In this document: in pieces, positions 11,801 to 23,900 of the stretch
Layout of the letters: each line of letters begins with the position of its first letter
Numbering within the stretch: position 1 is the stretch's first letter
Source: Diphasiastrum complanatum
Taxonomy: Eukaryota; Streptophyta; Lycopodiopsida; Lycopodiales; Lycopodiaceae
Assembly: GCA_029204225.1 (NCBI GenBank)
Contig: CM055096.1
Location: 62,226,957 to 62,290,956, forward strand
Direction: 5' to 3'
DNA: 64,000 bases
Position numbers and translations under genes: made by a program
The notes under the pieces: model-generated
The model's input: the letters and a program-made list of their open reading frames with translations, nothing else
Told to the model about the DNA's origin: nothing
The model's database searches: none

Positions 11801-11869
11801 TAGCTTCACGGTTGCAAAAAGCTCTCCGTTATCTGCTGTTGCATTGAACCAGCCTGATTGCATAGCCCC
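11801..11869 (-). CDS. PIAL: PIAL-like, GWF-motif exon
   Basis: This exon encodes 23 residues beginning GAM and continuing QSGWFNATADNGELFATVK. It follows the acceptor ctttttcag, and the donor is CTA|gtacgt. The x-x-Q-x-Gly-Trp-Phe motif followed by Glu-Leu-x-Ala is the segment after M-I-S-V-K in PIAL proteins. The phase is 0 at both ends. The reading frame stays open through the following 99-bp intron, so a longer retained form is also possible. Confidence 0.8.
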
Positions 11870-12900
11870 CTGAAAAAGCGAGCAGAGTAGCCTCAGGCAC
11901 TGTGGTTGAGCACACTAGATCATACCTTAGTAAAAGTCCATGGGAGAAAATCTCAAAGATACTAAATCGATAAACTGCCATACAAACCATCTTATTTTTG
12001 TGCACGGTTTAGTGCCTCCAAGATATACCGATGATCTTAAATTATTTTGTTTTCTACACCAGCAGCCTTACCCTCAGTGATGATGTATGAGCATTTAAAC
12101 AAGTATTCGTATTGCAGATTCCACCCGTCAAGGAAGGGTATTGAGTACCGGAGGCTAGAGACCAAAAGGAATTGATTCCAGGAGCATGCATCGATTTAAA
12201 TTTGCGGCGAGCTATGGGTTGTTAAGACCGCATATGGAGACATTGAGCAAGCATGGAATTGTCTTCTGAGGTCTTAAGGCTTGGATCTGAGAACACTAAG
12301 CACTAGACGTTTTATTTTCCCCCTCACCCTTTATATTGAAATTGATGAATCATGTAAAAAAGTCTACTCATTGAAGCAGCTTGCTTTTTAACCAATAGTA
12401 ACATGTAATTGAAAATCAAGACCTTACTCATGTGATGCTTTTTTCAGAATTCTTCAAACTGCGACATAAGGGGAAACTCTCTTTGTTTGGTTCATTGATA
12501 GATTGCACGACTCTATTAGACAGAAATTCTTCTACATGAGTGTGAGTATCTCCCTCACAAGCTCTCAAGAACTATTCCAAGAAAAAATAGCACTAGGGTC
12601 GCCTTGTTGCCACCTTTGCCATCTCCATTTCCCAAAACTTCCAATATAAGAAACGGTTGAACCACACAACAATGGCCTTGTGGTGGTCCGTGGATCAAAT
12701 CATGATTCACAAAGCATCTGATTGTCCTAACTTTCATACAAGTAACTTCAATGCAGTCTGTGTTGGTCTCACCAGTCATGTCATTCTAGTTCCCAATAAC
12801 TTCAAAGGTGATGATGATCCTAAAATACATGTGAGACCAACAAGCATATGCCCACCATGATTCTGGCAACTTATTTTTATAAACTTCATTATCCCATATT
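11870..12900. other. Intron sequence, no confirmed exon
   Basis: This interval was checked for the missing PIAL-like exon. A minus-strand open stretch near 12,060-12,150 has a gtaagg donor but the wrong phase and was rejected. No transposon signature is evident. Confidence 0.4.
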
Positions 12901-12908
12901 TTCATTCC

Positions 12909-13560
12909 ATGGCACTATTATTACTGGCATTCAATGAAAAGATAAAAAGAAACAAAATTCAAAAAAAAGAGCTTCAAGGATTACAAATACGAGATGAAAC
13001 AAACACGCTAGAAACCGTGCAGCTACAAGAAGAATTGGCTACATTGAAGAAAACAAAAGAGGAGCTTCATCAACACCACCTAGTAGCGAAACTTCTAAAA
13101 AACTCAAACCCTTCAGAGTAGGTTAGAGGAACACAAAGATGAAACCAAAACATGGGATAATGGGAAGAGCTCCAAAAAGACCATACCCCAATGGCTGAAA
13201 TGATTTTGCCTACTCTAATAGAGGAGAGAATGCGAGAGTTCAAGGCTGTAAACATACAACTTAAAGGAGTACTTGATACTTGGCATGAGACAAAGGAGGC
13301 CACAAGCTTCCTAGAGACTACTCTTGGGATCAAACCTATTGGGATTGATAAAGACTGGAGGACAAAGAAGGAGAAACTAATGTTGGTGATTAGATTTGTG
13401 TCACATGATTGTAGAGGGGAAGCCCTTAGGCAAAGATCTAAGCTTAAAAGCATTTACATTTCTATGGATAATGACCTCACCTTTACAGAGATGGGAGAAT
13501 ATAGGAAAGTTTTCTAGGAGGCCAAAAGAAGAAGCAAATGGGTCACTTCTTTAAATGGGA
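12909..13560 (+). mobile_element. LINE ORF1 remnant (coiled coil plus RNA-binding domain)
   Basis: A coiled-coil-like Lys/Glu/Leu-rich stretch (12,909-13,121, e.g. ETVQLQEELATLKKTKEEL) is followed, after stops, by an open block at 13,191-13,517. That block contains VNIQLKGVLDTWHE, FLETTLGIK, VIRFVSHDCRGEALRQRSKL and IYISMDNDLTFTE. The same order of motifs occurs in the ORF1 proteins at 18.6-19.5 kb and 43.9-44.8 kb. The endonuclease and RT do not follow, so this is a 3'-truncated fragment. Confidence 0.7.
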
Positions 13561-13924
13561 GAGCTCACTTTATGGATAGCTGATCACCTCCAACATCGAA
13601 GCATAGAGAGTCGAGGGCTCGAGGTATGGGAGATACCCCTTAAATAAAATTTTGGTAATGGGATTCACTCTTTAGCAACAACAGAGACTTAGATGATTTT
13701 CCTTGAATATGGTAAAATTGAGTTCCTCATCGAGACACATGAGAGTCATGAGTGCAATGTACGAGTTTTTCCAAGGTCTACCTAGAAATTTGTGCATCAT
13801 GATAAGATGCATAGTTGCATCAAACTGTGGTTCAAACCGCGAACCGCAGTTCGATGGTTCAAATCGAACGGGGCTAGTTCTGAAGGCCATAAAGACCGAA
13901 TCGCGCCCAAAGCCCCGATTCTAG

Positions 13925-13928
<4 letters not shown>

Positions 13929-14004
<76 letters not shown>
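13929..14004 (+). repeat. (GA)n microsatellite at a LINE 3' end
   Basis: About 75 bp of (GA)n directly abuts AAAGAAAGCTTTATTAATG. On the minus strand this is the LINE 3' terminus TTAATAAAGCTTTCTTT followed by (CT)n. Confidence 0.95.
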
Positions 14005-14009
<5 letters not shown>

Positions 14010-14412
14010 AAAGCTTTATTAATGTCTTTTCCATGCCAAAGGCATATAAGACTAATGAAGTACATGTCAAGTATGTGGTAACCATGGGAGCGTATAAAAA
14101 CGTCTCCAAAACTGCAAAAAGAAAAAACATCTAGTACAAATTAAGACAGATACGTATGCGAGAGTATGTGCGCATAATAGTCCTATGTATCCATGTCAAG
14201 CTATAAGGACTATGCTGAAACTGCTGCTGTTGTGCTGGTGCTATAGAAAGATGTAATGCGAGCCGCAACACTAGAAGGCACTGGAGCCTGATGGCGTCGT
14301 CTATGAGTATGAGCACAGGCATGTGTAGTAGTACGTCTCTGTGTGGAATCTCTGGTGATCCTGGTGATAACGTGATGGTGGGACATACACTGTCTCTGAT
14401 CTCTGTGTGCAT
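14005..14412 (-). mobile_element. 5'-truncated LINE copy (3' end only)
   Basis: This is a minus-strand 3' terminal piece. It contains the terminal stem-loop (ATGCC-TTT-GGCAT inside GTCTT ... AAGAC at about 14,024-14,055) and TTAATAAAGC at the end. It lies directly downstream of the larger LINE copy, whose own 3' terminus is at about 14,420. Confidence 0.65.
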
Positions 14413-14739
14413 GTAGAATTATTATTATTAACGTCTTTTGGTACCCAAAGGTACATAAGACAAAAGAGAGTACAAAAGGTGAGGAGCATTGTTCGCATAC
14501 GGACTTATTTACTAGTAGAAAAGAGAAGAAGACAAGAAACTAGCATATCTATCTCGCTATCTCAAAGAAGAAGAAATATCCAAGCTTGACCACCAGCTTG
14601 CGAGGGTACAATGCAAGAGCTTAACCACCTGCTCTGCGGAGGAGACTAGCTACGAGTAAGCTGAAAATAGTGAGTGATAGTAGTAGTGGAGCGTGTTGTG
14701 GACTGGCGAGAAGCCCGTGAAGATCTAGTGATCCTGGAT

Positions 14740-17700
14740 CTAGCAGAAATATGTGACTCTCTGTGTCTTCGATCTCCGAGTGGGGACTTCAAAATCCAAA
14801 ACGGAAATGTCCTCTCTGTCTCGCTTCTGGAAAAACTGGGTAATATGAGCCTGGCTGTGATCCATATCTGTGGCAGGTAGAAGTGAAGCTCGTAGAGTAT
14901 ACATCTCTCTCAATAGAAGACCTACACATCTAGAGTCTGGATATTCGAGGAACGATCGCAACGTGAGAGGGGTATCTCTATATAAACAATGGTAATGCCC
15001 CCTGATCTCGTAATATACTGGACAGCGAAAGATGAAATGGAACTCATCCTCCATCTCATGAAGAGAACAAAGCTGACATATCCTCTGCAATCTGGGAGTG
15101 TCCGTGTATCTACCCGTCTCAATAGCCAACTGATGAGAAGAGACTCGGAGCTGTCCCATACGGTATCGCAGACCAAAAGATAATGGTTGTGTAAGATATG
15201 CTGGAAGGACAGGGGTACCCGTAGTATCCAACCGTAGTAGATGTGTGCCATAGAAATGTATCTTGACCTTATCAGGGTCGGGTTGTGACCATATAGTGCG
15301 TATGTAGCTACGATAAATATGTTGTCTGATATAAGCATGAGTCCCACTCAGAAGATCAAGTACAGATAAGCCCCAAGTCCGAAGAAGGGCTGAGACACTG
15401 CCAAACCAAGAATGCTTGGCCCCCTGTCCAGCAATGGTGAAACATAGCATTGATAACCAGGGGAGGGGAAGCAAGCTCCGCTAATATGATATCATGTGGC
15501 ACCGAGGGCTTAGCCCTAATCATCTTGCTAAGCATGAGAATCTTGATACGAGTAAGATCCCTCCAAGTATCACGTGATAAATCCGGACAACAAGTCTCAG
15601 CAGAGTATAAAACAACCGGGGAGACAGTGGTAGAAAATAGTAAGCATCTGCTAGCAAGGTCCTGTACATAATATGTGGAGCATAATCTCTCCATATGAAC
15701 AAGAGAAGTGTGCCCCTTACGGAGACTGGTGAGGGCTGCCGGTCCGAATGTGAGTAGCGGACCAGAAAAAAGTACTCCCAAATAAGTGTAAGAGGTCACA
15801 ATCTCAATCGGCAGCCCATCATAATAGAAGGTCACATCTCTCATATGCTGTCTATTGGTGTTGAGCACCATAATCTTGGTCTTCTTAGTATTAACCGTCA
15901 ATCCCCAAAGCTGACAGAAGTGATGTAAAGCAAAGAGGTGTCTCTATAAGCCAGCTGCAGAGGATGAGAGAAGAACCACATCATCAGCGTATAGGAGAAT
16001 GGGGATAATAATATCTGCTAAGGGACAGCCCTCTCCACCTTCCTCTTGAATAATCCGCTCGAGGTCATCAATATATAGTGCAAAGAGAGTAGGAGATAAG
16101 GGGCAGCCCTGCTTCACTCCAATGGTAGAATGGATCAGCGAGGACCAACCACGAACCGCGCCCAAACTCGCTCATATAAAGTAATGATCGCGGCAATAGT
16201 CTCGTCTGTGAAGCCAAGCAAAGATAATCTCTGGAAAAGGAGGTGTCTCGGAACTGAGTCAAAAGCTTTGCAGAAGTCCACAAAGCAACAATAAATTGTC
16301 TGTCTCTGATGTCGTGCCTCCTCAATGATGCATCGCAAAATGAAAATCTGATCTGAGGTAGAGTATCCTGGTCTGAACCGAGCCTGACCCATAGCATGTA
16401 AATCCTCAGTCTCAGCAAAAGATCCAGTAACCGTCTGTAAAATGGAACCATAAATCTTAGCCAAAGTGTGACCAATCATAATAGTACAATAGTTTTCTAC
16501 ATTTATGGGATCACCTGCCTTGAGAATGGGATGCACAATGTTAGTACACCATGCGGTAGGAAAACCAGAGGTCACAGCAGTGTTAAAAGCGTGCGCAATA
16601 AAGGGCGAGATAAGATGTGCTACAGGTTTTAGGAAATCCACGTTTAGAGAATCATAGTCAGTGGCTTTATGAAGTTTGGCATGGTTAATGGCATTTTCAA
16701 CCATGTGTGGAGTAAAATGCGTGCAGCGGGCAGGTCGTGGTGAGAGTAAGGTAGGAGGGGAGTCTAGGGTATAAAGTTTTGTGGCATATTCGACCCAAGA
16801 TTCGGTTGCGATGGGGGCCAAAGACGAAGAGAAACTGGTGAAATGTTTCCAGAAAAAGGAGGAGGAAGAGGAAGCTAAAGAATCGATCAACCTTTGGCAG
16901 AGTGATCGTAGGTATGTTATCTTCTTTGTTCTGGTGGCTTTACGATACTTTTTCTGGTGTTGTATGAGTGTTGCAGGGGAGTGTAATCTGGCATTTGCCA
17001 CATGTTTGTGAAGAGAACGACATTCTGCATCATACCAGCGGTTGTGAACACGTCTATGAGATGATATCGTCTTGGTGGGGAAAGATGAGGACGCTGCAGA
17101 TAAGAGGGATTTAGAGAGAAAAGTGGCTTGTTGCTCAACTGATGCCGTGAAAGGGAAGTGAGTAAGTAGTTGGGACAGGGTTGTGGTGTAGACGGCGAGT
17201 CCAGAGTGAGTAAAAAGAACACGTTTGTTAGTAGAAGAGGCGCGTGGAACTTTAGAAGACGGGATTATGTGACCCAATGAGAGGCGTAGGAGTGAGTGAT
17301 CAGAAATGGTAGGAGGTGTAATGGAGAAATCAGAGATGTGAGGGATCAAAGCAGGTGATTCAATAAAGTAGTCAACTACACTATGTCCTCCACCATGAGG
17401 ATAACATGTAAACGCTGATGAGGAAGGCCACTGTGTGAGGCCATTCAAGATGGCCAGAGAATGTGTCTCCGCAAGAGTAATCAACTGCTCTCCAAAAGAT
17501 GTAACTGAAGTGTGTGCATCCTGTGATACTCGATCAAATCCCATATCCAGAGGATGAAGCCGAAGAATGTCAATATCTGCATGAAATTCTGTCTGTCTGG
17601 AGCTAGTACGAGCATTCAAATCTCCTGCTAATAAAATGTAGCCCTGGTGAGAAAAAACAGCAATATCATCTGGGAGTGCCTGAAATGGGTCCCCACCAAA

Positions 17701-18106
17701 TGCAGCAAACGCCGAAGTCTATGGAGTGAGATAACATACAGCCGTATAAATGTCCTGCGGTAATCCCAATAATAAACCAATAGTATGTAGCCATATATAT
17801 CGAGCATACGGATCTTGCTTAACCATCTTAATTGTCGTGGCTCTGTATAAACAAGCTACTCCGCCAGATCCACGACAGGTTTTTCCCCTCACAAATGGGC
17901 GAAAAACATAATGCCAAGAGTAATCCTGTATATGTGGAAGAGTATAAGGACTCATGGGTTTCAGCCAACAACAAAATGTCACATTTGCTTATAAAATCAG
18001 CAAAATCTTTTGCCGATGATGATGATAAAAAACCATTGCAATTCCAGAAGCCAAGTCTCAAAATGGTAGGGGGATCTCGGGCAACTCCTAAACCCGGGAG
18101 CCCCAA
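14740..18106 (-). pseudogene. LINE ORF2: endonuclease, reverse transcriptase, C-terminal zinc finger
   Basis: The endonuclease begins LRLGFWNCNGFL and keeps the Glu of LLLAETHE, GDLNARTSS, SVVDYF and TISDHSLLRLS, so its catalytic residues look intact. The RT runs through FVDFCKAFDSVPRHLL, GVKQGCPLSPTLF, LLYADDVVLLS and KTKIMVLNTNR. The C-terminus carries CQLC ... FHFIFRC followed by YYEIRG, a CCHC-type finger. The longest open part is 494 codons (16,135-17,619). Breaks seen are a frameshift near 17,850, a TAG at about 17,719, a frameshift near 16,150, a TAG at about 15,945 and a frameshift near 15,400. The protein would nick target DNA and copy its own RNA at the nick. Confidence 0.85.
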
Positions 18107-18585
18107 GTTCCTAGTGTGAGAGGAGGTCGAAATATCTTGGTTTGTCGTCGATAAAAACGACCCTTTGCCCTTTTTCTTTTGCTTTGTGTTACGAGCTCGT
18201 AACCAGTGCTGAACCTAGAGAACACAGATAGGTCAGATACCACAGTTCGGGTCGTGTCCAGCGCACACGACCAACAGGGCAAGACAGTGTGAATAGTGTG
18301 CCCCAGCACGGTCCATAGCCATGGCGGGCCTAACGCAGCCAAGGGACCCTGTCAGCAGGATAGGGCTCCCAGTTGGGTCCCGACGTGCAGTCGGCCACGT
18401 CAGTGACACGTGGCCGACACTTGGCAGTTGCATGCTACCAGTCCTCACACTGGGCTAGGAGGGGCTTATTCTATATCAGGGAGTAGGCAAGGTTGGGTGG
18501 ATCAGTTAGTGTTTGCCCTACTGTGGTGTTAGAATCTATTACACTTTGTGAATAATCTTTTTCCTTGCTAACCATTCGGTATTTG

Positions 18586-19533
18586 TCAAATCATCATCCA
18601 TATAAATGAAAGTGCCTTTGAGTTTTGTTCTAAGTCGAAGGGCTGCATTGCGGTGTTGAAGAGAGCGAAATTTGACAAAAAGAACGTTGTCATCAATTTA
18701 CTACGCCATGCCGTATCAAAACCATCAACGACATGAGATAACTTGGAAACGAGTAAATCTGTAGCTTCGTCTATTGGTTTACCGCCATTGGCAATGCCTC
18801 TTACTCTAATATTGAGAGCCTTTTTAGCTCTTCTAGCTTGTTCATCCAAAACTGTCTCCAAATTGTTATCCATCATAGAGGCTGAGATATGGGGGTGATT
18901 ACCTTGTTTGAGGATCGATGTCGTTTCTTCAACCTGTTTTGCAAGTGATGAGAGTTTGCTGCCCATATCATCCGGTTTGAAGAGTGTTGCCCATGTCTTT
19001 GTCTCTTCGACCTATTTTTCCAAGCAAGATATTTTGTTGGAACTTTCGTCCGAAGGCGATACATGTTCGGCAATCCATTGCTTAAGATATACATTTTCTT
19101 GCTCAAGCTGCTCCACCCTCTCCATAACCAACTTGCCATTCGCCATTTCAAAAAAGTGTAGTTGTTTCTTAAGGCTGATGATTTCGTTTCGGATGAAACC
19201 AATATCATAGGCATAAAGACTCTCAATAGGCTTGGAAGGAGTGTAATCGACCGTGGCTTGCTGATTTGCCATTTCTGTGACATCAAGTATAGTGTCGATG
19301 AAAATGGAGCCTTCGAGTGCAGCCAACGGTGACGGGAGTTCCTTCACTGTTGTAGGTGGACCCAACGGGGTTGGCTCAGTTGGTTGGCTTGGCATCCAAA
19401 GTTTCTTTGGTCCCAGGTTCGAGCCTCCCCTTGGAAACCAAGAAGCATTGTTGTAGGTGAAATAACATCCCCGGCCATTGTAGAAGGTGGGGGAGGAGAA
19501 GAGATGGATAGAGCGGGGAGGTGTAGGTGCCAT
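18586..19533 (-). pseudogene. LINE ORF1 (coiled coil plus RRM-like domain)
   Basis: The N-terminal part is Pro/Ser-rich, then comes a heptad-like coiled coil (MERVEQLEQENVYLKQWI). The C-terminal part reads RRAKKALNIRVRGIANGGKP and VVDGFDTAWRS, the RNA-binding core also present in the other two ORF1 copies. A frameshift lies near 18,960. ORF1 proteins of LINEs bind the element RNA and act as chaperones. Confidence 0.68.
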
Positions 19534-19599
19534 GTGTGAAGGCAGGATGTAGAAAGGACAGGATCAGCAATGTAAAGAGAGCACCAAGGACAACAGCGC

Positions 19600-20110
19600 A
19601 ACACCTGGTCAGAAGACCATCGGGCCAGTCAGCGTGCCTGTAGTCAGTGCCTCAGGGCAAGGCAGCACCTGGTCAGAGGACGGGCCAGTCAACACTCCTA
19701 CATAGGGTAGTAGCACGCTAACATCGGGTGCAGGGGTCAACAGGGGTCCGGGCAGCATCAGTCAGCGTGCTAGGACAGCACTCGAGCAGCGCCAGTACCT
19801 GCTCAGCTGGATTCTGCTCAAACCATCGCAACAGTTCTGCGCCAAGATAGGGACATCATACCAAGGTATACAAAAAGCCCGAGAAGCTAGAACTGCATCA
19901 GCAACGGGAAGCCAATAAGGAAACTGGAACAGAGATGGACACTCATCGCGAATAGTCGCATCATACATGTAATCATCAACCATATGTGCAAACTCAGTGA
20001 CATAGGTGCCCCAAGAAAAGATAGCAGCATCGGAAGACCAGCACCAAGGAGTAGGAACATAAGCAGGATGACAGGCACGCTGTAGTAGCATGGAAAAGCA
20101 AACGATATGC
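19600..20110. other. Junction between LINE 5' end and gypsy element
   Basis: This contains two short direct repeats (CACCTGGTCAGA followed by GGGCCAGTCA, at about 19,600 and 19,665). No coding motif was recognised. The exact boundary between the two elements is not visible. Confidence 0.4.
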
Positions 20111-22560
20111 TAGGAAACATGGATCGTAAAGAGATCATCCTGACAAAGGATAGCTAAAATGGAGAAATGTGCACCAGCATGGTCAAAAGCCCAAGGTATC
20201 CATAAGGCCCATGAATGAGAAGTAGCAATGACACACGGTACCTTCAAGGCCCATATCACGAGAAGAGCAGCATGCCAAAAGCTCCATAAGGTCCAAGAAA
20301 TCAATGCATCATCTAAAAAGACATGATGCATGAAAACAGTAGCAACAAATCTAGAAATAGTAGAGGCCCCAACTGAAAAACTGTAGCCGAAAAACTCATC
20401 CAGAAAGACCTCATATGGACATACCAATCCATCATACGATACACTAAAAACGGATGGAGAATCGGATGACCCATCGGAACTGGCCGCCAGTGTAATCCCA
20501 AAGTACACACCAGGCGCACAAGTGAGGAATAGAAGAAATGCACTGGAACGAGGAACAGGATCCGCAACATCAGTAGCAAGCATCGGATCAATATCCACGT
20601 GTATCTGGGAATGAGTATCAAAGCACATATCAGCAACACTGAAGTATATGGCGGCAACATCCCCAGAAACTATCCAAAAGAGGAGAAGGAACTCTCTCAA
20701 GGTACCCTGATGGTCTCGGAACACCAAAACAAAGTGGCAAATCAGCATTGGAGACCAAGCGATATGGAGCAACCCGAAATGACGGGGAACCTGAAGATCA
20801 CCCGGACAAACAATAGCTGGAACGGAGGCAATAACCCAAGCCATCAGGATATGCCAAGCCTGACAATGAGCAACAATCCAAGGAACACATAGAGAGCCAC
20901 ATGCATCATCATAGAGATATCGGCACCATAGGCGATCAGTAATATGGAAAAACCAGCACCAATCAACAAGTCCAAATGAAAACCAAGCTATATGTAATAA
21001 CCAGGAATGCCATATAGCCAAAGCATCGGCATGGACTGCAGGAAACCTATATGTAGAAACACAAGGAGACTAAAGGATGCTCGTATACTCATCTACAAAG
21101 ATCCCAGCACATAAATACCCTAGATAAGTAATAGTGACCATCTCGCAAATATCCTCGGATGGAAAATGTGTAACGGTAAGGGTGAAAGGCTCATGAATCA
21201 TGTCAGGAACCGTAGAAATATCATGAGGCAGCTCACAAACCTCAAGCAGAGATCCATGGAATAAAGCGAAAGAAGATACAACCTGATTACCAATAGCCAG
21301 GGAACCATCAAACGTGGACCCGTGAAGAACCCCATAGAAATCAGCAAGAACATCGGCCATAACGAACTCAAGAGATGGAGATATAGAGACCAATGGAAAA
21401 GATACTGCACCAACCACCGAACCAGGAGGGCTATCTGAGGTATGCGCAAAAGCAATAGTAGAAATACCACCAAGGTATACAGCCTGAATATCAATGAAAT
21501 CAGGAATGACCAATGAATACAATATCTGTGAATCAACACAGCAACCACCTGTAAATCCGAAGGAGCATCAACCTGAGGAAGAGGACCCACGAATGGTGAA
21601 AGTGAAACAACAACTGATGTACTCTGAATGGAAAGAAGAGCTGCATCCTGAGCCTTTGGCAGGCTACGCATAAACTGCTTCACGGTAACCAACTGAGTCA
21701 CCCTGGAAATCAATACCAGCAAGTGAATGATGCGGACCGGCATGAGTAAAGGAAAGTGTCTGCTGAGAGAGATCCACAGCAACAGTACCAAGTGGAGAGA
21801 ACCAGGCTGCACCAAAAATAATGTCATAGTGCTTCAGAGAAATGAAGTAGAAATCTGCCTGACCAGAAAAATCACCAATGCGATAATCCAAGCCCTGAAT
21901 CATCTGAGAACTGGGAAAAGAAAGGGAACGAGCAACCTCAACACTAAGAGGCTGGAAGCAAGAACAGGTGTAGCACGAATTCTGGTGGAAATGTACCTGC
22001 TAATAAATGAATGTGTACTGCGTGTATCCACTAAAGCAATATACTCTTGCCCCACATCTAGAATAATATGATCCACAAATGGAACAACATACGTAGGCAT
22101 AATAACAGAAGGTTCTGGCCTAAATATGCATCTAGAAGAACCGCATACTCATCTAGACGGATATAAACAAAATCAACTAGTGAGTATACAATAGGACCAT
22201 CATGAAATGTATAACCGTATGCCATGTGGAGATACTGGAGTAGCCAACGCATCTGAAACCGTAGACCCATGAATAATATCGAAATAAGAAGCATAGGCGA
22301 CAACATCTATAGCATGGAGCTCAGGAACACGAGTAGCATCAAAGTACTCAACAACAATATCAAAGCATGAAACAACATCATCAATAGGATCATAGCATGC
22401 TATGTCAGTATCAAGGACCATATCAGCCGCAACCTGTATATGTGAATCAACATCAGTAGGAACCTGTATATGTGACTCTGACTCACTATGGGATACAATG
22501 ACGAGCTCAGGTAGATCAATAACTAACGAGAAATAAGCTCAGTGGGCGGTAGATCTGTGA
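20110..22560 (-). mobile_element. Non-polymerase region of a minus-strand gypsy element, with protease
   Basis: On the minus strand, from right to left, an acidic linker (22,200-22,560) is followed by an aspartic-protease-like block (about 21,664-22,100). That block reads ALVDTRSTHSFIS, where Asp-Thr-Gly would be expected (Gly to Arg), then YDIIFGAAWFSPLG. After it come about 1.5 kb with long open minus-strand stretches (303 codons at 20,110-21,021, 150 at 21,070-21,522) that show no RT, RNase H or integrase motif. The 20.1-21.0 kb ORF is rich in Trp, Phe and His and was not recognised. This is either a non-autonomous derivative carrying a filler sequence or heavily decayed pol. Confidence 0.55.
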
Positions 22561-22665
22561 AAAGATAAGAAAGCTCCATAAACTGATCTATATAAAAAGC
22601 AAGGTCACTGGTCTGAGTGAGACTACGGAATGTATCACGTTGGCGGTCGAGCCACTGAGGATCAA

Positions 22666-23262
22666 TCATAGCATGACGGAGGTCACGGCGAAAGGTATGC
22701 CATATATGGAGCCCTTCCGATCAGGATCAGCTCGATAAACTTGCCACCACGTGGCGACGCGTCCATCTAAGTGTAAAGCAGCCAACTGGATCTGAAAATA
22801 TGTGTCAAGCTTAGCAAACCAATTCTCTAATAAGTTCCCGTCAAAGGAACCGGAATAGATAGCAAGTTGTACCCTATCACGAAAGTCTCGAGCAAAGTGT
22901 GGCTCAGGAACTGGGGGACGTGGAAAGAAACCAGGAGGTGGGTTAGGTGGAATGAACGGTCCACCACCAAGCTGACTAGCAGAAAAAGATGGAAATCCAA
23001 ATGGAGGGGGAGTCCCAAACGAAGGAAAGATAGCAGCTTTTCCAGGACCATGAGGCTGTAAAGAATCAATATGTGACTGCATGGTAGGAAAGCCGGTCAT
23101 AATTGTATCGAAGCGAAGAACGAGGCCAGAAAGAGTCTCATCCATGCGACGAAACTGATCGGATAAGGTTTCCTGAGTAGTCTCACTCGGGGTAGGTGAA
23201 TGTGCCATAATGATAGTGGAAGGAATAGACGAAAACTTGAGAGAGCGGACTCTTGTCGTCAC
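22666..23262 (-). CDS. Gypsy gag-like protein
   Basis: This ORF of 198 codons contains LSDQFRRMDETLSGLVLRFD (helical), a Pro/Phe/Gly-rich segment and then a gag core with YSGSFDGNLLENWFAKLDTY and DGRVATWWQVYR. The core is typical of the retrotransposon gag family, which forms the particle and packages RNA. No zinc knuckle is seen downstream in frame, so the C-terminus is lost. The element's leader and LTR lie to its right, at higher coordinates. Confidence 0.72.
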   Translation of the reverse strand: MTTRVRSLKFSSIPSTIIMAHSPTPSETTQETLSDQFRRMDETLSGLVLRFDTIMTGFPTMQSHIDSLQPHGPGKAAIFPSFGTPPPFGFPSFSASQLGGGPFIPPNPPPGFFPRPPVPEPHFARDFRDRVQLAIYSGSFDGNLLENWFAKLDTYFQIQLAALHLDGRVATWWQVYRADPDRKGSIYGIPFAVTSVML

Positions 23263-23299
23263 CCCAAATTAGTCTATTAAAACCACTATTATCACAACT

Positions 23300-23700
23300 A
23301 AGAAAGGACAGCAATCAGCAAATGAAAAAAGTGAAAATGAAGGCTGTAAAAATGCGCTGGACAGCCAGGAGGCAAGTGACAAATTGGAATATCAAACGGA
23401 CTCGGAATTTCGTGAAATTTGGTTGAGGATGGGCGATGGACAGCCTGCAAACAAGGTGTGAAAAATGGCTGCAAACGGAGACAAAAACGGACGAAAGTGA
23501 CAAGTATGAAGCGGCTGGACGCCTGCAAACAAAAGTGAAGAGGGCTGAAAATGGAAAGAGAAACGGACGAAAGAGATGAGGGAATTGGGCGCTGGAGAGC
23601 CTGCAAACAAGCTGGAAATGGGTGATGGAGGGCTGGAACTTGGGCGCCGGAAATAATCTGGCCAAAAAAAAAATAAAATTTGTTTTTTTCCGGCCGCCAA
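23300..23700 (-). repeat. Gypsy leader with imperfect tandem repeats
   Basis: On the minus strand the word TTTGCAGGCTGTCCAGCGCC and its variants recur about every 60-80 bp between LTR and gag. The same repeats occur on the plus strand at 47,120-47,540. Because of this the leader is spuriously open in several frames (Phe/Ser/Cys/Leu-rich). The unit AGCGGAAGTACTTCCGCT, a palindrome, lies at about 23,706-23,723. Confidence 0.7.
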
Positions 23701-23900
23701 ATTTAGCGAAAGTACTTCCGCTAACTATATACTAAAGCTCTGCCAAGGAAAATGCTCTGATGGGAGCTGGTCCTCCTCCAAACTGTGTTGAATGTTGATG
23801 AAGCAAAGAGACGAAAGCCCTCAGCAAAGAGAGAAAAATCAGCAAGGAAACTGGGCACCCAATCAGAAAATCAGATCTGAAATTCAGCAATCAGGAAAGT

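Larger units (their letters stand above)
14418..19600 (-). mobile_element. Nearly full-length non-LTR retrotransposon (LINE), most complete copy
   Basis: On the minus strand the order is ORF1 (about 19,533-18,586), an endonuclease-RT ORF2 (about 18,106-14,740), and a 3' region ending in the family stem-loop and TTAATAATAATAATT at about 14,420. The order ORF1, apurinic-type endonuclease, RT, C-terminal CCHC is that of an autonomous LINE. The RT signatures (KAFDSVPRH, GVKQGCPLSPTLFALYIDDL, LLYADDVVLLS) differ from the L1-type and RTE-type RTs usual in seed plants. From memory they resemble elements seen in green algae. Only a handful of frameshifts and stops interrupt ORF2. Confidence 0.85.

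Noticed and set aside
12060-12150. Minus-strand open stretch (GWNLQYEYLFKCSYIITEG) with a gtaagg donor, as the missing PIAL-like exon
   Set aside because: The donor leaves phase 1, which cannot join the phase-0 GWF exon, and similarity to the expected Val-Met-x-Leu-Met-x-Ser-Val-Lys segment is weak.
23298-23700. Overlapping ~100-codon ORFs with repeated Phe-Val-Cys-Arg-Leu-Ser motifs
   Set aside because: They are readings in all frames of the noncoding tandem repeats in the gypsy leader.
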